Source: an uncultured Pirellula sp.
GTDB taxonomy: Bacteria > Planctomycetota > Planctomycetia > Pirellulales > Pirellulaceae
DNA: 64,000 bases
Assembly: GCA_903892355.1 (NCBI GenBank)
Contig: CAITIE010000014.1
Span: forward strand, 1-64,000
Reading direction: 5' to 3'
Made by a program: the position numbers and the translations under genes. Each line of letters starts with the position of its first letter. Within the stretch, counting starts at the first letter, position 1. Of the stretch, positions 9,301 through 16,936 are shown one piece after another. The notes under the pieces were generated by a model. It worked only from the letters and a program-made list of their open reading frames with translations. It had not been told where the DNA came from and searched no databases.

Positions 9301-9938
9301 CTGAGAATGTACTCCTTTGGCGAGGGCCACGACTGAGGCTCGATGCAGAAGAGGTCCGAGATGCAGCCCTTCGTTATGCCGGTATTTTGTCGGAGAAAAT
9401 GTATGGGCCCAGTGTGTTTCCCCCGCAGCCACCTAGTGTGACCACCGAGGGAACGTATGGTGCGATGACGTGGGCCACGAGCAATGGAGAGGACCGTTAC
9501 CGTCGAAGCCTCTATACATTCACCAAACGCACGGCTCCTTTTGCGTTTGGAAATACGTTTGACGCTCCATCCGGTGAAGCGTGCATCGTTCGTCGGGACC
9601 GATCGAACACACCGCTACAAGCACTCACCATGCTCAATGACGTCACCATCATGGAATCCGCTCAGGCCTTAGGGAAATATTTGGCTGAGTCGAACGGAAG
9701 CACTGAGCAGCGTATTTCCGACGCATTTGTGCGTTGCTTTTCCCGTCCCCCGGATCCAGAGGAGGCGTCAGCGGTTCTCGGATTTATCCAAAAGCAATGG
9801 CAGCGATTTGCAGCAGCACCCGAATCCGCTCTATCGCTTGCTGGGGTCGGTCCCATCGAAACCGTGGTGGCCCGTGCAGCCTGGACCGCAGCAGCCCGTG
9901 CATTGATGAATATGGACGAGTTCGTCACTAAGAGGTAA
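6372..9938 (+). CDS. PSCyt1-DUF1549-DUF1553 planctomycete cytochrome protein
   Basis: About 1188 residues from the ATG at 6372. I prefer this start to the GTG at 6312 because it gives a clean signal peptide ending TLTARA. CFSCH (39-43) opens the PSCyt1 domain, which continues through MPPPHTKKKLTEEQIAVLEKW. PSCyt2/DUF1549 follows (IDAFVGTALAQNGLSPSPEA to about residue 370) with a second haem-like motif, CCQCH, at 331-335 followed by THKYDPI. The C-terminal third is PSD1/DUF1553 (NRLGFARWLVSRSNPLTSRV, VNRAWATFFGRGIVKTQEDFG, RRDRSNTPLQALTMLND). The middle holds two similar carbohydrate-binding-like modules, each opening RVEAL, LPGRGPG and a VLSE or LMGE step. This family is typically paired with a DUF1501 protein, which is the next gene. 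It is probably an exported electron-transfer partner of DUF1501; the substrate is unknown. Confidence 0.92.
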   Translation: MLNTFVVRLALILACFTLTARAEDVSFSRDVRPILSDMCFSCHGPDEKGRKGELLLSEYEAAIKGGESGEPAIVPGNPTLSEMIQRVRSEDLDVCMPPPHTKKKLTEEQIAVLEKWIAGGAKYEKHWAFEAPVMPSVPGSGPSVSSTGSRNPIDAFVGTALAQNGLSPSPEADKATLFRRVSFDLIGLPPSPDELAMYLADTSPDAYEKAVERLLDSPHYGERWARKWLDLARYADTNGYEKDRGRTIWPYRDWVIRALNADMPFDQFSIEQIAGDLLPGATVDQRIATGFHRNTMLNEEGGIDPLEFRFNAMVDRMATTGATWLGLTLQCCQCHTHKYDPIPHREYYAMMAFLNNADEPDLELPNREQEREAESRWARADELVEALPRKWPLQSPADDSTIAWTVPAISVSTDPSESTRILDDGSVLFPPSGPASSNIEIKMPSLRGKFTHMRVEALTDDSLPGRGPGRTPHANFVLSEVEVRNNGQKVKLSNSVANVEQIGYPASAAIDGRNGTGWAVHADGKDIHSDKSLTLSFDALMDATGDTQVSLRQQHGSQHTIGRLKISFGTSNTDPAELEQQRRDSLEKAFAGWLDQQKAATAKWQVVVPVKATSNLPLLTLQPDASIFVSGDITKADTYQLDLGKPVGAITAIRVEALPDPRLPGRGPGMAYYEGPKGDFLMGEFQLTADGEPVKIASASQSYAKNNFGSQAEASYAIDGDPETGWSCAQGQGRAHEAVFRLEKPLNASSLQLTMMFGRHYACSLGRFRISVTTDSGEVQASKVATEVQGLLHKADRTESETQRLKNEFLLHAPELASYRAEIEELRRPPASLTSLVLQERPAENPRATYIHHRGEWTQPTDAVEPAVLSVLNPIPSGDSRNRLGFARWLVSRSNPLTSRVVVNRAWATFFGRGIVKTQEDFGFQGSPPSHPQLLDWLAIRFMDDGWSFKKLHRLIVTSNTYKQSSSSNAIGEEKDPENVLLWRGPRLRLDAEEVRDAALRYAGILSEKMYGPSVFPPQPPSVTTEGTYGAMTWATSNGEDRYRRSLYTFTKRTAPFAFGNTFDAPSGEACIVRRDRSNTPLQALTMLNDVTIMESAQALGKYLAESNGSTEQRISDAFVRCFSRPPDPEEASAVLGFIQKQWQRFAAAPESALSLAGVGPIETVVARAAWTAAARALMNMDEFVTKR

Positions 9939-9946
9939 TCATTTTT

Positions 9947-11383
9947 ATGGATCCGATTCAACGAAGCAGTCTTGATGTGACCCGCCGCCATTTTCTGCGT
10001 GATTGCGGCGTCGGGGTTGGAAAGATGGCCTTGGCCGGATTGCTCGCAGAAGAACTATGCGCACAGCCGCCTGGGACGTACGTCGACCCATTGGCACCTC
10101 GTCCGCCTCACTTTCCGGGTAAAGCCAAGGCCGTTATCCATTTGTTCATGGCGGGAGCTCCAAGCCATCTCGAACTGTTCGACTTCAAGCCTGCGCTTTC
10201 CGAGATGGATGGCAAGCCTTTGCCCGCGTCGGTCACCGAAGGCCAACGCCTTGCGTTTATTCGCTCCGATGCGGCGGTGATGGGGCCGCAGTTCAAATTC
10301 GCAAGGCACGGTCAATCGGGGATGGAGATATCCGAGGCGTTGCCTTACCTATCCAAGATTGTCGATGACATATGCCTAGTTCGTTCATGCCACACCGATC
10401 AATTCAATCATGCTCCGGCACAAACCTTTTTTCAAACAGGATTTGCCGTACCCGGCCGACCCAGTTTTGGGTCGTGGGTGACGTACGGATTGGGGTGTGT
10501 AACGAGAGATCTTCCCGCCTTTGTGGTGCTCAGCACCGGCAGTGGGATCAGTGGCGGTAGCGGACTGTGGTCGAGTGGATTTCTGCCGAGCATCTACACC
10601 GGCGTTCGATTCCGCAATCAAGGCGATCCGATTTTGAATGTGACGAACCCGGCTGGGGTCGATGCAACATTGCAAAGAGATACGATCGATCTAGTGAGCG
10701 ATTTGAGTCGCAAGCGACTAGAAGAAACCGGAGATGCCGAGATTTCAACGCGGCTCGCCAATTATGAGATGGCCTTTCGGATGCAAACGTCGGCTCCGGA
10801 ATTGATGGACTTAAGCGGGGAGAGCAAGGAAACCTTGGATCTATACGGATGCGATCCTGCGGTCCCTTCATTCGCACGAGCGTGTCTCTTAGCACGCCGA
10901 ATGATTGAACGCGGAGTGCGTTTTGTGAATATCTTCCATGAAGGATGGGACGCGCACAGCGATGTTGTTGGGAATCACCGCGGCAACTGCAAAACGACCG
11001 ATCAAGCGAGCGCGGCGTTGATCATCGACTTGAAAAATCGCGGACTACTCGATGAAACGCTCGTGGTTTGGGGTGGAGAATTCGGACGGACTCCAATGGT
11101 TGAGAGCAATGCAGCCTTGGGGCGATCACGTGGTCGGGATCACCACCCAAAAGCCTACAGCATGTGGATGGCGGGTGGCGGTATCCGGGCCGGTTGGACG
11201 CATGGAACCACAGACGAATTAGGCTACAACATCGTTCAAGATCCCGTGCATGTTCATGATATTCAAGCGACGCTACTGCATTGCCTCGGCTTTGATCATG
11301 AGCGACTCACTTATCGGGCCCAAGGCCGCGATTATCGACTGACCGATGTTCATGGACACGTCGTTCAATCGATTCTGGCCTGA
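9947..11383 (+). CDS. DUF1501 protein, Tat-exported
   Basis: A 478-residue sulfatase/phosphatase-fold protein. The twin-arginine signal TRRHFLRDCGVG is at the N-terminus. Family landmarks include HLFMAGAPSHLELFD, the VRSCHTDQFNHAPAQ segment, the VFVNIFHEGWDAH-type segment and VVWGGEFGRTPMVE near residue 370, followed by GRDHHPKAYSMWMAGGGI. It starts 8 bp after the PSCyt1-DUF1553 gene ends, the standard planctomycete pair. The fold belongs to the alkaline phosphatase superfamily, but whether this protein hydrolyses anything is not known. Confidence 0.93.
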   Translation: MDPIQRSSLDVTRRHFLRDCGVGVGKMALAGLLAEELCAQPPGTYVDPLAPRPPHFPGKAKAVIHLFMAGAPSHLELFDFKPALSEMDGKPLPASVTEGQRLAFIRSDAAVMGPQFKFARHGQSGMEISEALPYLSKIVDDICLVRSCHTDQFNHAPAQTFFQTGFAVPGRPSFGSWVTYGLGCVTRDLPAFVVLSTGSGISGGSGLWSSGFLPSIYTGVRFRNQGDPILNVTNPAGVDATLQRDTIDLVSDLSRKRLEETGDAEISTRLANYEMAFRMQTSAPELMDLSGESKETLDLYGCDPAVPSFARACLLARRMIERGVRFVNIFHEGWDAHSDVVGNHRGNCKTTDQASAALIIDLKNRGLLDETLVVWGGEFGRTPMVESNAALGRSRGRDHHPKAYSMWMAGGGIRAGWTHGTTDELGYNIVQDPVHVHDIQATLLHCLGFDHERLTYRAQGRDYRLTDVHGHVVQSILA

Positions 11384-11422
11384 TTTCTCGTTCGATGATG
11401 AATCCCTTCAAATAGCGAGAAA
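11384..11422 (+). promoter_or_regulatory. Inverted repeat overlapping the Shine-Dalgarno of the beta-helix gene
   Basis: TTTCTCG at 11384-11390 is complementary to CGAGAAA at 11416-11422. The right arm contains the purine-rich GAGAAAG that serves as the ribosome-binding site for the start at 11429. Pairing in the mRNA would hide that site. The loop is 25 nt, so the structure is only moderately stable. Confidence 0.3.
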
Positions 11423-11428
11423 GACGAC

Positions 11429-13840
11429 ATGTCCCGCTTTGGTAGTTACTTGGTGCTTGCGATCACTTGTTCGTTGGTGATGGTTGTGTCGATGAAGGCC
11501 GCATTGTCGGCCGACGAAGTGCGTGGGGTGAGCTTTTACGTCTCGCCGACTGGGAGCGACATGAACTCTGGATCCGCGACGGAGCCGTTTGCCACTCTTG
11601 GTGCCGCGCAGCGAGCTGTGCGTCGGTTCGCAGGTCGAGAACCCGTCACGGTTTGGTTGAGTGAGGGGACTTATTATCTGCCAGAGACATTGCGATTCAC
11701 GGCCGAGGATTCAGGTTCGGCGAAGGGGCCAACTGTCTATGCTGCGATGCCCGGTGAGCGACCAATCATCAGTGGCGGGATGCGATTGGTTCTGGATTGG
11801 AAACCCTCAGGCGGTGGGATCTACGAAGCGAAAACGCCTGCTGGGTTGACGATGGATCAAATGTTTGTGGACGGAAATCGGCAGCATATGGCGCGCTATC
11901 CCAACTATGACCCAACGGCGCGACAGTTTAATGGAGCCGCAGCGGATGCGATTTCACCTGAACGCGTGGCGAGGTGGGGTGAGGATCCTGCGGGCGGATA
12001 TATCCATGCCATGCACACAGCTCTCTGGGGCGACATGCATTGGCGAATCCTCAGCAAGAAACCCGATAACACGCTCGAAATGGAAGGTGGTTGGCAAAAC
12101 AATCGCCCTAGTCCGATGCATCCCGATTTTCGGTTCGTCGAAAACATTCGCGAAGAACTCGATGCGCCGGGGGAATGGTTTCATGATTTCAAAAAAGGCG
12201 TACTGTACTTTTATCCACCCACCGGATTGGATCTAAAGTCCGCCGCGGTCGATGTGGTTCGCTTGCGACACCTGATCGAATGGAATGGATCCCCCCATGA
12301 TCCCGTTCGGTTTGTCACGCTGCGAGGCATCACGTTCAAGCATGCCGCTCGGACTTTTATGGAAAACCGCGAACCTTTATTGCGTTCCGATTGGACGACC
12401 TACCGCGGCGGAGCATTGACGTTCCATGGTGCCGAAGACATAGCAATCGAAGATTGCGATTTTGATCAACTCGGTGGTAACACAGTCTTTGTGAATAATT
12501 ACAACCGAAGGATCACCGTACGAGGATGCTTGATCCGCGAAAGTGGCGCCAATGGCGTTGCTTTTGTTGGAGATCCGCAGGCCGTTCGTAATCCGTTGTA
12601 CAACTACAATCAAGTCGCAGATTATGCCGCGTTGGATCGGAATCCGGGGCCACTATCGGAGAATTATCCGAGCGACTGCGTCGTCGAGGATTGCTTGATC
12701 ACCCGCAGCGGACGGTTTGAAAAGCAAACCGCACCCGTGCAGATTGCGATGGCGCGAGGCATTACCGTGCGCAGCTGTTCGATCTACGATGTGCCACGCG
12801 CAGGGATCAACATCGGTGATGGGTGCTGGGGTGGGCATCTCATCGAACACTGCGATGTATTCGACACCGTGCTGGAGACGGGAGACCATGGCAGCTTCAA
12901 TTCATGGGGACGCGATCGGTATTGGAAGCCGGGGCGAGAACCTGTGGAAGAGGCGGTTGCCGCCGACCCCAACCTGCCCTTTTTAGATATGGTCCAGCAA
13001 AGTGTGCTGCGCAACAATCGATGGCGATGCGACCATGGTTGGGATGTGGATTTGGACGATGGTTCCAGCCGATATGCCATTTACGAAAATTTATTCTTGA
13101 ATGGAGGTTTGAAACTCCGCGAAGGGTACGATCGGATCGCTACCAATAACATCATCGTGAACAACGGCCTCCATCCCCATGTTTGGTACGACAACAGTGG
13201 CGATGTCATCGCGAGGAATATCGTGATGCACGCTCCTCAACCGGCGATCATGAAGGACTCCAAATGGGGCAAGCAAGTGGATTTCAATCTCTACACGACA
13301 ACCGACGCAGATCGAATTGCATTTGCGGGTCAAGGGTGCGATGCGCATTCAACTGTGGGGGATCCGCTTTTTATCGATGCGGAGCGTGGGGATTTTCGAG
13401 TGCAACAAGGCTCGCCGGCATTGGAGCTCGGGTTTGTGAATTTTCAAATGGACCAGTTCGGTGTTCGATCACCGAGACTGAAAGCCATGGCCCGCACGCC
13501 GGAGATTCCTACAGTGAAAATTGTTGCTCGTACGGCTGATTCATCCAAGGATGGGATCGAGTGGCAAGGTGCAAGACTGCGATCACTTGTGGATCAAGAG
13601 TTTTCCGCGATCGGCGTAGCAGCCGATGCGAAGGGGGTACTCATCGTCGATTTGGCCGAAGAGTCAATTCTTTTCAAAGCTGGTTTGCGTCGAGGGGATT
13701 TCATACAGCGCGCCCGTCGCCAACAAATCCAAACGCCGGACGAGTTCCTTGCTGAGGTAATGTCTGCGACTAGTGATGAGTTGATCGAGATCGTTTTCCT
13801 GCGAAATCAAACCACTCAATCGATCAAGTTCCAAAAATGA
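11429..13840 (+). CDS. Secreted right-handed beta-helix protein with C-terminal PDZ domain
   Basis: An 803-residue exported protein with a signal peptide ending ALSADE. After it comes FYVSPTGSDMNSGSATEPFA, the entry motif of many parallel beta-helix carbohydrate-active proteins. Residues of roughly 290-640 show short repeats of the right-handed helix type (VEDCLITRSG, ITVRGCLIRESGANGV, ITVRSCSIYDVPRAGINIGD). The last ~95 residues (IGVAADAKGVLIVDLAEESI, FKAGLRRGDFIQRA) form a PDZ domain, as in HtrA-type proteases but without a protease. Beta-helix proteins of this type are often polysaccharide lyases, epimerases or glycosidases; the exact activity is not recognisable. It ends the IclR cassette, which suggests a polysaccharide-linked role for the whole set. 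Confidence 0.85.
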   Translation: MSRFGSYLVLAITCSLVMVVSMKAALSADEVRGVSFYVSPTGSDMNSGSATEPFATLGAAQRAVRRFAGREPVTVWLSEGTYYLPETLRFTAEDSGSAKGPTVYAAMPGERPIISGGMRLVLDWKPSGGGIYEAKTPAGLTMDQMFVDGNRQHMARYPNYDPTARQFNGAAADAISPERVARWGEDPAGGYIHAMHTALWGDMHWRILSKKPDNTLEMEGGWQNNRPSPMHPDFRFVENIREELDAPGEWFHDFKKGVLYFYPPTGLDLKSAAVDVVRLRHLIEWNGSPHDPVRFVTLRGITFKHAARTFMENREPLLRSDWTTYRGGALTFHGAEDIAIEDCDFDQLGGNTVFVNNYNRRITVRGCLIRESGANGVAFVGDPQAVRNPLYNYNQVADYAALDRNPGPLSENYPSDCVVEDCLITRSGRFEKQTAPVQIAMARGITVRSCSIYDVPRAGINIGDGCWGGHLIEHCDVFDTVLETGDHGSFNSWGRDRYWKPGREPVEEAVAADPNLPFLDMVQQSVLRNNRWRCDHGWDVDLDDGSSRYAIYENLFLNGGLKLREGYDRIATNNIIVNNGLHPHVWYDNSGDVIARNIVMHAPQPAIMKDSKWGKQVDFNLYTTTDADRIAFAGQGCDAHSTVGDPLFIDAERGDFRVQQGSPALELGFVNFQMDQFGVRSPRLKAMARTPEIPTVKIVARTADSSKDGIEWQGARLRSLVDQEFSAIGVAADAKGVLIVDLAEESILFKAGLRRGDFIQRARRQQIQTPDEFLAEVMSATSDELIEIVFLRNQTTQSIKFQK

Positions 13841-14249
13841 AACGAAACGTTAAGTGTTGATTGAGACGGGCAGGTAAGGCGCAATAGTCACCAAGCTTGA
13901 GGGCATAGCCCCCGTGAATGAAAGGATTGCCCAAACGCCCCAGGCTAATGGTGCGTTTAGTAAGGTGTTAGGTCGCGTGTGAAAATACTTGGAAGGGCCG
14001 ATTGTCGATCGGACCCGATGCTCCGCCAGCGGATTTCTAAGCGATGCCTCACGGTCGCTTTTGGGACGTTTTCCTTGTATATCTGGATTTTGTGGTGTCG
14101 GTAGGTCGCTGGACATCGGTTTTCACCAGTGAAATACTTGACAGTGGTGTATCGTCCAATACGGTTAATCGGAAGGTTGCTCGACAACTTTATCGTGCCA
14201 CACTCGCGTGCCACGACTGCATCGCCATCGTTTTGAAACAGCTCGCATC
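13841..14249. other. Intergenic region with a possible promoter
   Basis: 409 bp without a convincing gene. A perfect TTGACA lies at 14138-14143, with TACGGT 16 bp further on as a poor -10; it could drive the deiodinase-like gene. A short inverted repeat CCGAT/ATCGG with a 5-nt spacer sits near 14000. I see no RNA gene and no clear terminator. Confidence 0.4.
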
Positions 14250-16742
14250 ATGAACATAGTTAGTATTAAATCCGCTGCCGTTGCATGGATGGTGTTGGTG
14301 TCGATAGCATTCAACGCTTTCGGCCAGGTGCCGGTGGAGGAATCCTTGAAGAAAGAGGTTTCTCCGAAGGAGGTCGCTCAGTATTTGGAGGGTGTGTACA
14401 AGGACTCGTTACCACCTGAAGGGGCCAAGATGCTGATGGCGATTGTTCAAGGCTCACAGATGCGTTCGGGGGAGGGGTGGTTTGGTCCTGCCCAGAGCCG
14501 ATTCGATTACGCTTGGTTGTGCAAAAAGTGCACTGTCGAGGAGGATCAAAAAGGGATCGCTCGTTCTCGGTTTCCCGGTCCAGATGCGTTGTTCTCGGTT
14601 CTGGACCGCAATCGCGATGGAATGATTCAAGCGGCCGATTTGGATTGGTCGGAATCGAATCCGTACGTCGAACAAGCGTATATGTTGAATCGGATTTTTC
14701 GCAAGCTCGACAAAAAGGGAGATGGTGCGATCACCCGAGAGGAGTGGTTGAAGGTCTTTGAGGATATGGCACAATCGGATGATGAGTTGACGGCTGAGGA
14801 TTTTTCAGGAGCTTTGCTCGCAGGTTTCACTGGGTCGTTTTCTCCCGGGGACCGACCCGACACGGCGCAATTGATTCGAGGTTTATTCGCAGGCGAAATC
14901 GGTTCGATGCTGGAAGGGCCCAAGATTGGTCAGCAGGCTCCTCTGTTTCGTCTCAAACGCGCACAGCAAGAGGGCTTCATCGATTTGTCCGAAATGATTG
15001 GAGACAAACCGTTGGTTCTCGTTTTCGGAAATTTTACCTGCGGCCCCTTTCGCGCATTTTACCCAGCGGTAGATCGGCTTTACGAAAAGTATCGAGACCG
15101 GGCGAATTTTCTGATGGTCTATGTTCGGGAAGCGCATCCAAGCGATGGATGGAAAATGGAATCGAACACCAAGTTGGGCGTTGAATTCTCGCAGCCGAAG
15201 TCGTTCGATGAACGCATCGGTGTAGCGAACCAATTTTGCACCAAGCTCAATCCAAAGATGCCGGTCGTTGTCGATGAACTGAGCGATCCGGCTGGACATG
15301 CGTATAGCGGAATGCCAGCGAGGCTCTATGTGATCGATACCCAGGGCAAGGTGGCTTTCAAAAGTGGCCGTGGACCCTTCGGATTCAGTCCACCCGAATT
15401 AGAACAAGCGTTAGCAATGAGTTTACTGGAATCGCAACCCGCAGTTGCGGCTGTTGGCCGATCCAACACTTCAGGAGGTCTCGATCCTATGAGCGACGAT
15501 GAAACATGGAAACGCATGCCACCGGCGGTTGCGCATGGGGATACGCCGTTGCCCAACTGGGCAAAGATTATGGCAAAGCAACTGCCGCGGACTACGGCCG
15601 CGATGTTGCAATTGGATTACATCCATCGCACCCAAAGCCCGCTCGACCCGAAGCTTCGAGCCAAAATGCGTTTGGTGATCGCGATGGCGAATCGCTGCGA
15701 GTATTCGAAAAATACGGCGATTGCGGATTTGGTTCGGGCTGGCGGTAATGAGCATGAGGTCGAGCAAGTCGTCAACGGGCCGGATAGCTGGTCGCAAGAA
15801 GATCGGTCTGCACTTCGTTTCGCCCAACTCCATACCTTGCAAGCCCCAGCGATCGAGGATTCCCTCTTTGAAGAGTTGCGGGACCGCTATGGCGTCAAGC
15901 AAGTGGCTGCGATGGTGCTGCTTGGGGCCTATGGAAACTTCCAAGATCGCGTACTGTTGGGCTTGAATGTCCAGCAAGAAGGCAATGAGCCACTCCCTCC
16001 CTTGCAGGTAACGTTCGCGCCGGATGCCTTTCAAAATCGTCCAGTACTGCCCGCCAACCTGCCTGTTCCTGAGCTGATTTCAGGGGGCAAGGATGTGGTT
16101 GATGAAGATGGAGATTGGGGGGCGATTCGATTCGAGGACTTGAAGGCGAGGGTCAAGGGGCAATTGTCGCGCAAGCAGCGACTGCCGACGCCGACATGGG
16201 AGGAAGTCGCAAAACTTCTACCTGCGGATTTCAACGCAAAGCCGACGCGTATTGTATGGAATCTCGTATGTATGGGTTATGTTCCGGAGTTGGCGTTGCC
16301 GTGGTCGACGACGACTCGGACGATGTGGGTTGAAGCTCCTCAGGACCGAACGTTGGAAGAGAGTCTGTTTTGGGTCCAAACCCGAGCTATTGAATGCAAT
16401 TACTGCATGGGGCACTGCGAGATGCTCTTGGAAGTTGCCGGGCACAACCCATCGCAAATCGATGAACGCTTGCGACGATTGGCGAGCAACGATTGGTCTG
16501 CGTTTCCGGAGAAGGAGCAACGGGCCTATGCGTTTGCACGCAAGCTAACTAAGACGCCTTGGACGATGAAGCCAGAGGACTTTGTGGGGCTCGAGAAAGA
16601 CTATGGCGAGCGCGACGCAATGGCGATCTTTTTTTGGCTTTGCCGAGGATTGTACATGACCCGAGTTTCAGACGGGTTTGCATTGCAATTGGAGTCGGAT
16701 AATGTGTTTGCAGATTTTGCCAAGCAAGCCGAATCCAAATGA
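14250..16742 (+). CDS. EF-hand / deiodinase-like thioredoxin-fold / double AhpD-like fusion protein
   Basis: 830 residues from the ATG at 14250, chosen over the upstream GTG at 14208 because it gives a signal peptide ending NAFGQ. Domain order: two EF-hand loops, DRNRDGMIQAAD (about 119-130) and DKKGDGAITREE (about 154-165); then a thioredoxin-fold domain strikingly like iodothyronine deiodinase, with FGNFTCGPFRAF (Cys264 where animal enzymes have selenocysteine) and the near-diagnostic EAHPSDGW (295-302); then two carboxymuconolactone-decarboxylase/AhpD-like domains. The first AhpD-like domain is degenerate (CEYS at 483-486), the second has a redox-type CNYCMGH (Cys716, Cys719, His722). In context it heads a co-directional set with a five-heme cytochrome. 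A calcium-regulated periplasmic redox or dehalogenase-like role is an inference; the substrate is unknown. Confidence 0.82.
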   Translation: MNIVSIKSAAVAWMVLVSIAFNAFGQVPVEESLKKEVSPKEVAQYLEGVYKDSLPPEGAKMLMAIVQGSQMRSGEGWFGPAQSRFDYAWLCKKCTVEEDQKGIARSRFPGPDALFSVLDRNRDGMIQAADLDWSESNPYVEQAYMLNRIFRKLDKKGDGAITREEWLKVFEDMAQSDDELTAEDFSGALLAGFTGSFSPGDRPDTAQLIRGLFAGEIGSMLEGPKIGQQAPLFRLKRAQQEGFIDLSEMIGDKPLVLVFGNFTCGPFRAFYPAVDRLYEKYRDRANFLMVYVREAHPSDGWKMESNTKLGVEFSQPKSFDERIGVANQFCTKLNPKMPVVVDELSDPAGHAYSGMPARLYVIDTQGKVAFKSGRGPFGFSPPELEQALAMSLLESQPAVAAVGRSNTSGGLDPMSDDETWKRMPPAVAHGDTPLPNWAKIMAKQLPRTTAAMLQLDYIHRTQSPLDPKLRAKMRLVIAMANRCEYSKNTAIADLVRAGGNEHEVEQVVNGPDSWSQEDRSALRFAQLHTLQAPAIEDSLFEELRDRYGVKQVAAMVLLGAYGNFQDRVLLGLNVQQEGNEPLPPLQVTFAPDAFQNRPVLPANLPVPELISGGKDVVDEDGDWGAIRFEDLKARVKGQLSRKQRLPTPTWEEVAKLLPADFNAKPTRIVWNLVCMGYVPELALPWSTTTRTMWVEAPQDRTLEESLFWVQTRAIECNYCMGHCEMLLEVAGHNPSQIDERLRRLASNDWSAFPEKEQRAYAFARKLTKTPWTMKPEDFVGLEKDYGERDAMAIFFWLCRGLYMTRVSDGFALQLESDNVFADFAKQAESK

Positions 16743-16776
16743 TGGATGGATGGATGGATGGATGGATGGATGGATG
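16741..16776. repeat. GATG tetranucleotide microsatellite, nine units
   Basis: Nine perfect GATG units (36 bp) begin at the stop codon of the deiodinase-like gene and lie about 160 bp upstream of the five-heme cytochrome gene. Long perfect tetranucleotide runs are rare in non-pathogen bacterial genomes and are prone to slippage. The run is outside any coding frame that I support, so length changes would alter the intergenic distance only. Confidence 0.95.
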
Positions 16777-16936
16777 GCGATGTTTGCATCGATGTCTAGT
16801 GGAAACATCGAATGGGGCGATTTTTTCGGTGGACTTGGTGTATCATTTGGGGAGCAATCACCGTCATTGCAGACTCGAGAAATTCTGCGGTCTAGACACC
16901 ATATTGTTCGAAATCAAATAGAAGGTCATCGGCGGG

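Noticed and set aside
14208-14249. Longer start (GTG at 14208) for the deiodinase-like fusion
   Set aside because: It adds an Arg/His-rich stretch before an otherwise good signal peptide; the ATG at 14250 is preferred.
15020-15060. Possible selenocysteine at the deiodinase-like active site
   Set aside because: The codon at the equivalent position is TGC (Cys264), not TGA, and no selenocysteine insertion element is needed.
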